DNA of 64,000 nucleotides from Proteles cristata cristata (Eukaryota > Chordata > Mammalia > Carnivora > Hyaenidae), in contig JAESUZ010002871.1 in assembly GCA_017311185.1 (NCBI GenBank), forward strand, positions 1,488,001-1,552,000, given 5' to 3'. The notes under the pieces are model-generated. The model worked only from the letters and a program-made list of their open reading frames with translations. It ran no database searches and had not been told where the DNA came from. A program made the translations under genes and the position numbers. How positions within the stretch are numbered: the first letter of the stretch is position 1; each line of letters starts with the position of its first letter. Shown here one piece after another: positions 45,061-56,549 of the stretch.

Positions 45061-46655
45061 TGGCATAAATGTACAAGTGTCACTGAGAGTACTTCCCTAA
45101 GAGTAAAAAGGTGACATCATATGAAATATCATGGACATGGTGACAGCAAGGCAGAGGTTTCCAAAATGTTTCTACACAAGACTAACTTGTGGAAAGAGGA
45201 AACATGGACACATTCCAAAATACAGGCCAATTAAAGGTTTGAGGGCCATTAACATATATACCACTATCCCAGATGAGGATCTTAAAGAACAAAATTGTAT
45301 GCCTGTGGGCACTTGTTACTAAAGATAAATCCGAAATTTACATTTCAGAATGTAATGCTATATGGAGGACGCATTTGTCAGAAGTGACCTCTTCTTATCA
45401 AATCAACTCATTTCACAAAGATTCTGTGATCTAGTGGTTCACTGAGTTATTAAGGGTTTAAGTAGGAGAAAATGAAAAAAAAAATGAACACATTCAGAAG
45501 CCTATACAGTATAGCTTGCTGTGTGCGTGCGTGTGTGTGTTTGGTTGTTTTCTTTCTTTTTTTCTTTTGGCAAAATGAGAAATTCCAATTGCGATTTTGG
45601 GTGAGGGCTGCAGGAATGGGAAAGTCTGGTCACCCATCAAACTAGCATCACTGCAGGGGTAAACCTGCAGTGTTGAAGGGAATTCACCATCTCATGGGTA
45701 CCTATGTATGCTGGAGAGTAGGGGGGAGGACAGGGATGGGAACTCTGAGGAAGCAGACATGTGTTAGGGGCAGACCGCTAGGCAGTACCAGAGACAGGAC
45801 TGAGACCCAGGTCCTGATCCCCAGACCCAGTAAACCCTGTTTCCTAGGAAACGGTCCACTTGGATTGCCTGTAAACAACAGATGTCAGCAGCATCGAGGG
45901 CACTTTAATGCACAAGTATACTTTAAAACATCTACATTGTTTTCAATAATTTTATACTGCTGAAAACCATTACTAAAATTTTCTTGGTAACAAGAAGTGT
46001 TTAAAATCAATCTGGTTTTAATGCCCTGCAGTAATCCATCCCCTCCTCCCTTTGCCTATGTGCCTCCTGGATCGCTGCCACAATGTCAACTGTCCTTTCC
46101 CAAGTGAAGATGTCCAAACCCTCTGGGCTCCCACAGAACCTGGGCCTGACTCTATGCAGCACTCGTTAGACTGAATTTTGTACCATCGTCATCAAGTTGA
46201 ATGCCTCTCCCCAACTTTCTGAGTCCCTAGAAGGCCTTGTGTGTCTCTATTCCCTGGTGCCTAATCCAGGGCCGGCACACAGCTGGTCTAGAGTGGATGA
46301 GCAGAGGGGAAGGCAGTGGAAAAGCACACCGGCCTCTACACTGATTTTTTCTGCTTTTGTTTTCTTTTTCTATTCAGTTATACTTGATGATATTCTCCTA
46401 ATCACTGCATTTGCCTTTCCTTCTTTTCCTTCTGCCAGTGACAAAGCTTGAAGGCAAAAAGTAGGTATAGAAAACAGAGTCAAAAGCAGCAGTTCTGGAC
46501 ATATTCTCCAACAGTCCTATCTTGCACAGGTTTTCTTTGCCTTTATGCTGGCATGACTGTTGATGAAAATATAATGAAAAGAGGTTAGAGAAAGTAGAGT
46601 CAGAGCAAGAGCTGGGCTACGCAACACCCACTTAAATCAGCAGGGATCAGACAAG
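45061..46655. other. intron 1 sequence with a short (GT)n
   Basis: Unique-looking, with (GC/GT)n at about 45520-45542. Open frames at 45131-45322, 45670-45963 and 46197-46451 have no recognised homology. Confidence 0.45.
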
Positions 46656-46676
46656 GCAACCAAAGGTAGTACTTTT

Positions 46677-46890
46677 CTTTTTTTTAATATTTATTTATTT
46701 GAGAGAGAGAGAGAACACATGTGCACAAGGAGAGGAGGGGCAGAGAGAAAGGGTGAGAGAGAGTCCCAAGCAGGCTCAACACTGTCAGTGCAGAGCCTAA
46801 CATGGGGCTCGAACCCACAAACCATGAGATCATGACCTGAGCAGAAATCAAGAGTCAGACGCTTTACCGACTGAGCCACCCAGGCGTCCC
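46677..46890 (-). mobile_element. CAN SINE (SINEC), antisense copy
   Basis: The reverse complement begins GGGGACGCCTGGGTGGCTCA. CAAAGGT(AG/TA)TA-type repeats flank it (46661-46676 and 46891-46906). Confidence 0.93.
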
Positions 46891-46964
46891 CAAAGGTTAT
46901 ATTTTTTTAAAAGTGTTTGTTTTCCACCACAGACTCCACATTAGAACTTGGCTACCTTCTAATA

Positions 46965-47060
46965 TCTATCATTAATTCATTTGAAAAATATTTATTGGAT
47001 GTCTTTTATGTGTCAGGCACTGAAGATATATAGGGAGTGTTATATGCAAAGGTCTTGAGG
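46965..47060 (-). mobile_element. L2 3' end, antisense
   Basis: 'aaaaatatttattggatgtc' and 'ttatgtgtcaggcactgaag' are the antisense L2 terminus. Confidence 0.6.
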
Positions 47061-47064
47061 AATA

Positions 47065-48735
47065 CAGGATAATACACATGGCTCCTCCAAAAGGCAATTA
47101 TGAACAAAGGTTAGAGGGGGAAGAAGAAAGCATCTGAGATGAAGCTGGAGATGCCAGCCACAGCCAGACTCTACAAACCCTTTTGGACTAAATGAAGGTC
47201 CTCATCCTTAGAGTCGTGAGGGTGAAGCAGGAGAGGATTTGTGATTTTATAACATCACACTAGACATACTTCATGCAAAGTCACTCAGCCAAATGAGAGC
47301 TTGGCATCCCAAAGGCTGCTGCTTTAGGAAGAGGTTTGATTCCTGCTGTAAGGACCATACAACATTTTGCTTTCATTTGCAGGACCACGGAATCGTGATT
47401 GTCACAAGTCTGGCATGCACAAGAGAACATATGGCTTCCCTCTGGAAGAAGTCCTGCATGCATCAAGTCCCAAGTTTTCTAATGAAAACATCCTGTTCTC
47501 TAAGCAGGCTAGAGAACAAAACATATTACAAATGTATATATTTGCTGTTGTCCTTTTGTTTGGGTTTTGGTTCTCCTCCCTACACAATACATGAAAACCC
47601 ACAGCGGGACTCAATTTTCTGAAATCTAAAAGAAATTTTCCAATGAATAATTTTACAGTTTCTTACAAGCTGTATTTCTCTTGAGTGAATTACCCATCTC
47701 CTCTTACATAATATTTCCTAACTTAGAGTATGTATCAGCCTGTCATTTAAAGCTCAGGAGAACATCTTTAGCAAAGCAGAAGGTTTTAGACACCACACGA
47801 CTGCTAAGGAAGAAAGTTATACTCTGAAGTACGGAAGAAAAATAAATGGAGAGAAAGTATCTTTCAATTTAATTACTATGGTGCATCTTCTCTACTAGTT
47901 AAATTCAGGCATCTTTCTTTTAGTCTCACAGTGAATTAATTTCACTCAAATAGGTATGATGAACATGCCTAGATAGAAATTGGATTTTAAGCACCACAAG
48001 AAACAGGTTCCTGAAGAAATAAAAGTCAAAGTGGAAGACTAGTTTCACATAGAAATCCAGTGCATTATCTCAAACTCCAGAATGTAAACACCCATCTAAA
48101 AGCCACTTGGCCTTTAAAAACCTAACATTTTGCCCTATTTGTTATGGATGCTTTTAAATAAGTAAAATGTACCAAGCAGAACTAAAGCTCCTTTGCAATA
48201 CTGCTGTCCTTCCCAATGACAACTTTGTTCCTTTATTACTCAAGTATCTGTCTTCTTTTGGAGACCCCCCAAACATAAGCTTGGACACAGATGAAGGGAC
48301 AGTCGTCCCACCAAGCAGAGTGAGGGAGTGGGAAGAGGCAGAGAATGGTAAGGCCAAGAAGAGTGGGTTCTGAGCTGGACTTAGGCAACGTGGCTCAATC
48401 CTGAGGGACCCTGTGAGGAATGCGGCAGAATGCCCCTCAGCGTTGCTTCCTGGAGTAACCAGGGGCTCCGGCAATCATCTGACGCATGTTCCACTGGTTG
48501 AAGGCTGCCTCCAGGTGCTTTAACTGACATGTCAGGCAACACAGAGGAAAAGCCGAAATTTCTAACACTTAGGAGAAACTCCTAGGGCTCGAAGGCTAGA
48601 GGTGGGATCCCGGAGCTGTCCACCCAGGCTAAGCTGAGGAGATGGGACTCTCAGCACACAGAGCATGTGTACAGCAGGAGCCAGTGACATTTTTGGTAGA
48701 GTGGCAAACAGAAATAGTTAGGATTCGAGGGTCAA
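47065..48735. other. intron 1 sequence, no feature recognised
   Basis: Unique-looking. Several short overlapping frames (47293-47622, 47402-47614, 48154-48474) contradict one another and resemble no known protein. Confidence 0.45.
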
Positions 48736-48741
48736 TGGACA

Positions 48742-49083
48742 GACTGAATACTGGCGTCCCCCCCCAAATTCACATTGAAATCTTCCCTTTCCCATGTGGT
48801 TCGTATCAGAAGGTGGGGTCATGGGGAGGTGATCATATCATGAGGATGGAGCCCTTATGAATTGGATCAGTGCCCATATGAAAGAGACCCCCAAGAGCTC
48901 ACTCACTGCTTCTGCCATGTAAGGACACAGCAAGTAGATGAGGGTCTATAAACTAGAAAGAAAATCCTCACCAGACATCAAATCTTGGGTGTCCAGCCTC
49001 CAGAACTGTGAGAAACAAATTTTTGCTATTTATTAGCCACTCAGTCTATGCCAGTTTGTTATAGCAGCCTAAAGGGCTAAGGA
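48742..49083 (+). mobile_element. MaLR-type LTR (MST/MLT1 group), plus sense
   Basis: 'aaattcacattgaaatcttc', 'gaggatggagcccttatga', 'gccatgtaaggacacagc', 'agcctccagaactgtgaga' and 'tttgttatagcagcctaaa' follow a MaLR LTR from near its start to near its end. It is a solo LTR. Confidence 0.85.
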
Positions 49084-49284
49084 AATCTGATATATTCACC
49101 CTATTTTTTTAAATTAAAGTAGTCTTATTTTACATAGAATATTTTCTTTTAGAATTTCAAAGCTTTTCTGGGAGGATCTAACTGACCTGCTATGGAGAAA
49201 AGCATCGCTTCCCCTGACTCCCTTACTTCTTTATATTTATAGCACTTTGAAAATGTTAACATCAATCTCAGCTTGTAAATTGTT

Positions 49285-49330
49285 CAAACACAAGCCATGG
49301 GCCAGATCTGGCCCACAAGCCACACTTTGC
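49285..49330 (+). mobile_element. possible hAT-Charlie scrap
   Basis: 'gccatgggccagatctggcc' followed by 'ttgctgacacttgc' resembles the ends of the element at 26659-27170, with most of the body missing. Confidence 0.35.
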
Positions 49331-50300
49331 TGACACTTGCAGTATAGTATTCATCAATCATATAAAAACATACTTTTCTTGACATATATCAATGGTATCT
49401 TATTGTGCATATCCTTCTATAACTTGTTATACATGAAACTTACACAATATGCTACATGTAGAGGTAAACCATTCCTTTCACATGCTATATCATGTTCTAC
49501 TGTAAGAATATATCTAGATGTGTTTACACACTTCCCTACTGGTGTATATCACTGGTGTATTCCCTACTGGGCTGTTTTTCACTATTAGAAACAATACAAC
49601 AATAAGCATCTCTCTGTGAGTGCCTGCTTCTATACCAGTGAGAGTTTTCTTTAAGATAAATGCCTCAAAGTGAAATTATTGTGTCATAAGGTATGTGAAT
49701 AAATAATCTTCAACTTGGTTACTCTCCAAAGTAGTTGCATCAACTTATAGCCCCGCCTGCAGTGTAGCAAAATTCCCATTTCTCCACATCTTCCTCAATA
49801 GTGTTTTACAGGTTTCTTAATTTTTACAAATTGGATGGTTATTAATTTATATCATATCATTGTTTTATTTTTTATTTTTATTATTATTTTTACTTGAGAG
49901 AGAGTGAGAGAGAGATAGAGAGAATGCAAGCAGGAGAGAGAGGTAAAGAGAGAGGAAGAAAGAGAATCTTAAGCAGGGTCCATGTTCAGTCCAGAGCCTG
50001 ACACAGGGCTTGATCTCACGACTTTGGTATCATGACCTCAGGTGAAATCAAGAGTTGGATGTTCAACTGATTGAGCCACCCAGAGGCCTGTATATCACAT
50101 CATTGTTTTAATTTCCATATTCCTGATTACGAGGGAAGTTGCATACCCTTTCACACTGACTGATTTTCTGTGATCCTTATCCTATAAAATGTACATCATG
50201 CACCTATTTATTTTTATTACCATTGATGGTAGCTCTATTATGGGATTGTATTTTCTTCCTCATGTTATATAGTAGTTCTTTATACCCCTTTTATTTTTAA
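49331..50300 (-). mobile_element. old L1 fragment, antisense, split by a SINE
   Basis: 'tactctccaaagtagttgca', 'cccatttctccacatcttcc' and 'tttcacactgactgatttt' follow antisense L1 sequence. No coding frame survives. Confidence 0.65.
49868..50090 (-). mobile_element. CAN SINE (SINEC), antisense, GA-rich
   Basis: A 20-base duplication starting TATATCA(T/C)ATCATTG flanks it (49848-49867 and 50091-50110, one mismatch). The body is AG-rich in plus sense. Confidence 0.93.
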
Positions 50301-50311
50301 AAGTTCTAGCT

Positions 50312-50514
50312 GGGTGGTGCCAGGGTAGCTCAGTTGATTAAGTGTCCAACTTCTGAACTCAGCTCAGGTCATGATTTCACCATTTGTGGGATTGAGCCTC
50401 ATGTAGGAACCCATGTTGACAGCATGGAGCCTGCTTGGGGTTCTCTATATCTGCCCCTCCCACCTTCACATATATGCTCACTCTCTTGCTTTCTCAAAAT
50501 AAACATTTTAATTT
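50312..50514 (+). mobile_element. CAN SINE (SINEC), diverged
   Basis: GGTAGCTCAGTTGATTAAGT, GATTGAGCCTCATG and CAAAATAAACATTTTAATTT are the head, B-box region and tail. Degenerate TTCT(A/G)(G/T)CTGG repeats flank it. Confidence 0.87.
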
Positions 50515-50654
50515 AAAAAATTCTGTCTGGCTATTACTGGGCTGGGTCAGCAGATTCTAGATCTATTTCCACACTCAGCAGGTCCCACAGTACCTGAAAT
50601 CATCACTAAATGTATCATTCTCTTTGGGTAAAAATAAACCCATCACTTAAAAAG

Positions 50655-50800
50655 TATGGTATACATCTATTCATTCATTCACTCACTCATTCACAGACAC
50701 TTACTGAGTACTTGTTATAAAGTGGCATTCACAGTACTAACAACAGACAACATAAAGATAGAAGAAAGCATAACTATAGTAAAGGATCTGTCACCAGACA
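50655..50800 (-). mobile_element. L2 3' end, antisense, with (TTCA)n
   Basis: 'ctattcattcattcactcac' leads into 'cacttactgagtacttgtta', as in antisense L2 termini, with an expanded TTCA/CTCA repeat. Confidence 0.6.
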
Positions 50801-50939
50801 AGCTAAATGTTATTTAGCTTGGAGCCTTGAAAAATCAAGAAAGAGAATGTGATGAGAACTCGGCTCTGGGTAGATATGGCCAAGAACGTGGGGGTTCCCT
50901 CTCTTCCTAGAAGCTAATCTAGGGATACAGTTTCACTAA

Positions 50940-51945
50940 TGAGAGGGGCAGGCTGCCAGTGCCTCCCATCCCTCCACCCTCAACCCCCCACCGCTAGAAC
51001 ACAAATCTGGGCAGGTGTTGCTAAGATAGTTACATCTCCCCTCTCACACTCAGTTCCCAGTAGTAGGGCAGGGCTCCAGTTCAAGAGCAACAAGCTGAGA
51101 ATAATGGGGCCCCAATCACCCCAATTCTAGCTCGGTCCTAGAGTACGGACATTGCACACTGAGAGAAGTCCGCTACAAGACCAGGGGCCACCCAGTGCTT
51201 GCCTGCAGAGAAGGGTTGTCCCTCTGGGAGAAGCAAGCTACTATCTCTGCCCAAAGCCCTACTGCAGCGGCATGGAGGTTCTGCTCAGGAGGAGAGACAG
51301 GCCCAAATGACAGGCAGCTCCACCACGCTGTCTGAAGAGTGTGACTTTATCTGGGACAGGGTGGGGAGCCAAAAACAATGGAGATTCTGATGGCAAGCAA
51401 TTAATTACATGGGGGTAGCAGCTTCATGATATTAGTAGCAAGAAGTGAGCCAGCCATGTATTTAATGGAGCCTGAGAGAACCAAGAAGAGTCCTCCTGAA
51501 ATCACATACATCCCTGAGGGTCCAGAAGGTTAAGGACACAGTCTAGGCTGCACCCCGTCAGGAGTAACCGTAGTGGGACACAGAGCAGGCATAAAAAAAT
51601 TCCCCAAGTTATACACAGATCCATCAGCAACATATGGAAGCCTTACTGACTGAAGGGGCTACGACACAAGCTTTCACCAATACTGGCTAAGCAAGTGATA
51701 AGCCGCTCTAACCTTGGAGTAGGTCAGGAAGTCAGACTCAGTAAAATTATATCCATCCTTCACAGTCTTTTCCAGTGCAGCATCCATTCAGGAGAGACTG
51801 GAGGAAGCACCTCTGAACCACCAGACTTCAAGTGGGAGGAAACTGTGAATTCCCTGAGCTATAAAAGCAGTCTACATCCCATACACACATCCAACTGGCA
51901 AAGACAACTTAAACACAAACTGATCAATAAATGATGTATGTAGGG
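50940..51945 (+). mobile_element. possible L1 5' region upstream of ORF1
   Basis: This moderately GC-rich kilobase leads into a clear L1 ORF1-like relic, so it may be that element's 5' UTR. I did not recognise specific motifs. The alternative is unrelated unique sequence. Confidence 0.35.
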
Positions 51946-52060
51946 TCGCATGCCTGGCTCAGTTGGTAAAGTATATGATTCTTGATCTCAGGGTCATGAG
52001 TTCAAGCCTCACACTGGGCATAGAGCCAACATAAAATAACTAACTAAATACCTAACTAAA
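51946..52060 (+). mobile_element. short CAN SINE variant
   Basis: GCCTGGCTCAGTTGGTAAAG and CATGAGTTCAAGCCTCACAC lead directly into a (TAACTAAA)n-like A-rich tail. The CT-rich body is absent, as in the copy at 1561-1665. Confidence 0.78.
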
Positions 52061-52279
52061 TAACATGATGTATAACAACCCAGAGAAAACCTCTTGGAGG
52101 CCAGATTAAAAACTGCAAACAAGGGGAAGAAATCTGAGCAGGTAAGTCATGGTATACATAATGTGGAGAAAACAGACTTCATAGAATTAGCCCATCCAAG
52201 TCACTAACCAGATAAACAAGTGACCAAACAAACCAAAGTTCAATAAACTTTCTTCAAAAGGGGTGTGATCAGTATTGAA

Positions 52280-53065
52280 AGATGCTACGTTACCTAAAAT
52301 GTACAGTTTTCAATAAAAATTTAGGAGACATGAAAAAATAAATAAAGGGACAGGAAAGTATGATCCATTCACAAAGGGGAACAAACTCAGGTAACAGAAA
52401 CTTACAGAGGCCAAGAAGTTGGAATTAACAAAGACTTGAAAGCAGCTTTTATAAATATATTCAAAGAATTAAAGGAAACCACATCTACAGAAGTAAAGGA
52501 AGCTATGATGGCAATATCTCATCAAATAGAAGAGTATCAATTAAAAGACAGAAATTATGAAAAAGAACCAAATGCACATTATGGAGTCGAAAAATACACA
52601 AGAGTGAAGTGAAGAATTCATAAGAGTGGCTAAGTAACAGCTTAGAACTGGAAGAAGGAAGAATCCACAAACTTGGTAAGAGGTGAATAGAAGCTATGTA
52701 ATCCAAAGAACAGAAGGAAAAAAAAGAATGAAGAAAAAAATAAACAGCCTCAGAAAGGTGGGACACTATTAAGTGTACAAGATATTCATAATGAAAATAC
52801 CAGGAGAACAGACAGACAGGAACAGAAACTTCCCGAGTCTGATGAGAAACATCAATCTACCTTTCTGAGAAGCCCCATGAACTCCACAGGGTAAACGCAA
52901 AGAGAACCATACTCAGACTCATCAAAATGCTGAAAGCCAAAGGTAAACTGCTCAAATCAGTAACAGAAAAACAACTTGTTCAAAAGAACCACAATAAGAT
53001 TAACAGCTTACTTCTTATCTAACAAAGGGGGTGTGGGGGGGGAAGCCAGAGTGCTGAAAGAAAAA
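52280..53065 (+). mobile_element. L1M/HAL1-type ORF1 relic
   Basis: 'ttcaaagaattaaaggaaacc', in two parts, then 'gcaatatctcatcaaatag', 'agaacagaaggaaaaaaaag', 'tgggacactattaagtgta' and 'ataagattaacagcttactt' follow the ORF1 region of old L1/HAL1. Frameshifts and stops remove any coding capacity. Confidence 0.72.
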
Positions 53066-54263
53066 TCAGGAAAAGACATTTATGTTATGATTGTGGGAGA
53101 GAGAAAGACCTCCCCCCAAAAAACCTATTTGGAAAGGGTCTTCATGAGTATTAATCCTCAGGCAAACAGAGGAAGAATGGGGAAGAATTACCACAGCAAC
53201 GTAATTCTGAGAGAAAATATGAAGGAAAATACAGATCTCAGTTGTTAAAAGATTTTACCTGAAAGCTGCATTTTTATTGAAGTTAGAGGAAATATCTTGT
53301 GTACATGGTTTGATTGTTTATGAGAAGTCAAAAGGTTTTCATCTCAACAGATTCGGAGACACACTTCTCAAACAGATCTATCAGTGAGCCATCCTGTATG
53401 TAAGTAGAGGTATGAAATATAAATAGAATTATTTGTTAATTTTCAGAAAAGATTAATTATTAATGGTTTATAAATGTGGGCCATTATAAATGTAGATGAT
53501 ACTGAAGGCAAAAGTAATGGGGGATCAGCTGTATAAGATGACCAGGGATTTTATTCCTTCATATTTTTTATTGGAAATAAAAGATTTCAAAGTTTGTAAA
53601 AATAGTGGGTATAGTCAGAAGAAATACTAGAAGGCTCCGTGAACACTGATAATTGGTGCTACAAAAAAAGATAAATATTTAAGGTGAGAATTTAAGGATC
53701 CATTGTAAAAATGCTTGGTACAGAAATAATACAAATGAAATCCTCAACGACTATTTATTTATAGCACTGCAATAAGCCTGTTTTGGCTCCCCGTAAACAG
53801 TGTAATTTTTTCTTTGTCTTCTGAGTGTTTTAAAATAGTTTTTATTGTTCATTGCTATTTATCTTTTACAATCAAAGCAAATTTACCAATCAGGCACTGG
53901 TGATTTAGATAAAAGGCATCTGTGACAGAAGGAGGGCATGGGCATTAGTAAAGCTGAGATAATGAGCCAACTCTAAGAACCTGTCAATTGTATTTCGCGT
54001 GCCCTGGATACGCATCTCTCCCCTACATCTACTAGCTCCTTCTGGAAGCCTAGTTGTTATAATCAGATATGGACATAAATTACACAGAAGAAAACGGCTA
54101 ATTTACAAAGACAATAAGAGATGATGGTAGCAGTCCCACCAAACAGGGAAGGGAAGTGACCTGGACTTGTGTAAATCCTGCTCAGCCATTTGATCACAGA
54201 AGGTATTTTTTATACGCCAACATTTTACTGCACGTTCAAAAGCCACAGAGTTAAATCACAAAC
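53066..54263. other. intron 1 sequence, no feature recognised
   Basis: AT-rich, apparently unique. The 90-codon frame at 52976-53248 starts in the L1 relic and runs into this region without recognised homology. Confidence 0.45.
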
Positions 54264-54285
54264 AGAAAACAAAATGAATCTTCCA

Positions 54286-54669
54286 TACAGATAAACCACA
54301 TCTTCTTGAATGAGAAAGAATGAAATCTGGCCATGTGTAGCAACATGGATGGAACTTGAGGGTGTTATGCTGAGTGAAATAAGTCAGGCAGAGAAGGACA
54401 GATACCACATGTTTGCACGTGTAGGAGGATTAAGAGGAACTTAACGGAGGACCGTGGGGGAGAAGAAGGGGGGAAAATAGTTGGGGAGAGGGAGGGAGAC
54501 AAACCATGAGAGACTCCTGAATGCTGAGAACTGAGGACTGATGGATGCGGGGGGGAGGGGAAGGGGATGGTGGGCATGGAGGAGGACACTTGTGGGGATG
54601 AGCACTGGGTGTTATATGGAAACCAACTTGACAATAAACTATTTTTAAAAAATTAAACAATTTAAAAAA
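54286..54669 (+). mobile_element. carnivore L1 3' end with a short inverted 5' segment
   Basis: From 54309 the sequence is collinear with 20731-21060 of the L1 at 19002-21107 (ORF2 end and G-rich 3' UTR). The preceding 22 bases (54287-54308) match the reverse complement of 20689-20710 with two mismatches, and about 20 bases between are missing. A roughly 20-base target duplication starting AGAAAACAAAATGAATCTT flanks the whole insertion (54264-54285 and 54670-54691, with one T difference). This is the pattern of twin priming. Confidence 0.93.
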
Positions 54670-54884
54670 AGAAAACAAAATGAATCTTTCCAGAAGGAAA
54701 TGAATGTTTGTGATGGCAGGGAGAAAATGTTTTCCCCTGAATAATGAATATTAGTGATATTCAACTAGATCTAGATTCAACTAGTCCAGCAAGATAAGGT
54801 AACAGCCACATACCTTTGAGAACCTAGAAGTTGAAAGTGCATACAGGACAAACTGCCAATTGTTTAAAAGTGGAGACGAAGATG

Positions 54885-55103
54885 GGGGTGCCTGGGTGGC
54901 TCTGTCAGTTGAGCGTCCGAATTTGGCTCACGTCATGGTCTCATGGTTCGTGGGTTCGGGCCCCGCGTCGGGCTCTGTTCTGACAGCTAGCTCAGAGACT
55001 GGAGCCTGTTTCAGATTCTGCGTCTCTCACTCTTTCTCTGACCCTCTCCTGCTCACATGGTCTCTCTCTCTCTCAGAAGTAAATAAAACATTAAAAAAAT
55101 AAT
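54885..55103 (+). mobile_element. CAN SINE (SINEC), close to felid consensus
   Basis: GGGGGTGCCTGGGTGGCTCT head and TTCGTGGGTTCGGGCCCC B-box region. The 16-base duplication AAAAGTGGAGAC(G/T)AAG lies at 54867-54882 and 55104-55119. Confidence 0.95.
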
Positions 55104-55189
55104 AAAAGTGGAGACTAAGAAAGTTCCTAAATAGCAGCTGTTCATAATCACTATGATCAGGACTGGTGCAGATCAAGCCCGAGGTTCAC

Positions 55190-55330
55190 TTAAGTAGAGA
55201 GGAAGCCTGAGAAGCCACACTTCCCGGGTTCGAATCCCACTTACCGGTTATGTCATCTTAGGCTGGTGTTCCATTTTCTCAATACCCTCAGATTCCTCTT
55301 CCAAAAAAACAGTATAGATTGTATTTCCAA
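55190..55330 (+). mobile_element. MIR SINE, plus sense
   Basis: 'acttcccgggttcgaatccc' with 'acttaccggttatgtcatc' and 'ccattttctcaataccctca' is the MIR tRNA-like head and core. Confidence 0.72.
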
Positions 55331-55334
55331 GGGG

Positions 55335-56250
55335 GTATGGGACAAAGTAGAGGGAAAGTGAATCTTTATATTACTACACATGGTCTATGTGCATCTTGAG
55401 CTATATTACATTTGACTAGGATTAAGAGTGTCACTAAGAACCCTATGCAGATTATCACTTCAGAAGAACTGTTCTTTTCTCTTAAACAGGTCAGAAAATC
55501 GGGTCCATCTTAAACAGAGCATTTAAAAATAACTACCAATGAAGTATTTACATTTTCCAGTACTTTGGTTGCTGCCTCTACTGCTTTCCTCCCTTGATAT
55601 ATTCATTGCAACAATGATGAATGCATCAAAAATACAGCAATGCAGAAAGGTCTGCTAACTTTTGGAGTGCTGTTCACCACCCCTATTCAAGAGACCCTCA
55701 ATATTAATACTGTAGACTTTTAACACAGAAATTTGCTTTGTCTTTTTCCACTTAAGTTTGAATTATGCTTTAGTAATTTGACACATCCTTTATATTATTA
55801 TGTTTGAGGGTCCATGCCCTCTACAGAGTGTTGTAAAGACTAAATTAGCTAATGTGTTGAAGGCATTTTGAACAGAAGGCATTTGATATTTTGAAGGCAT
55901 CTGAACTGAGTGTTTAGCTCTCATTGAGTGCTTTCAGTGTTAGTTATGATTATAATCATTATTATTTATTATCTATTATTAAATCATATTATTTTGTGGT
56001 TAATATAGACAGGCAAGGTAGAGTCTCTGGCTCTAATTCGGCCAGGCCTCATTATCTCCCTGCTAAGAGATCATCTGGGATCACATAGGTAAGTGGCCCG
56101 AGCATTATTTTTGACATCACTGCCCTAGTTCACTGTTTTCATTTTCCTGTTAGTAATCAAAACCACAAGCACACGTGAAAGCACACTTTTTTTTCTTTAC
56201 ATCAGCTAAAATGGGACTAGGAAATTTAAGAGAAACTTTTCCAAGAAATG
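55335..56250. other. intron 1 sequence with a small local repeat
   Basis: GAAGGCATTT-type decamers recur three times in 55859-55910, next to a possible MIR 3' scrap (55826-55860). The rest is unassigned. Confidence 0.45.
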
Positions 56251-56254
56251 AAGA

Positions 56255-56545
56255 AATAGCAAACTGGTTAAGCAAAATACGGTATCTTTATTTAATAGAG
56301 CACACAGCAACTACTTAAAATAACAGAAAAGACATTAATTATGTGTTATAAATTGAAAATATGTCAGGCGTAAAACAGAATGATCCTGTTGAAAATACAT
56401 ATACAGAAAAACTGTAAGAAAAGACTAAGTCATCAAAATATCAAAACTATTGCTGGTAAGAGAATTAGAAATTATTTTTCCTTCTGTTTATGCTTTTCAT
56501 AATAGATGTATATTACTTTTATAATCCTAAAAGAAACCCTGAAAT
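56255..56545 (+). mobile_element. old L1 3' end
   Basis: 'aaactggttaagcaaaatac', 'gcaactacttaaaataac', 'acagaatgatcctgttgaaa' and 'tgtatattacttttataat' follow the 3' end of an old L1 in plus sense. Confidence 0.62.
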
Positions 56546-56549
56546 AATT

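Noticed and set aside
45131..45322. 63-codon open frame with basic residues, considered as a processed pseudogene
   Set aside because: No similarity to a known protein, no poly(A) tail and no target duplication were seen.
48742..49083. LTR considered as a provirus end
   Set aside because: It is an old solo MaLR LTR with no adjacent retroviral gene sequence.
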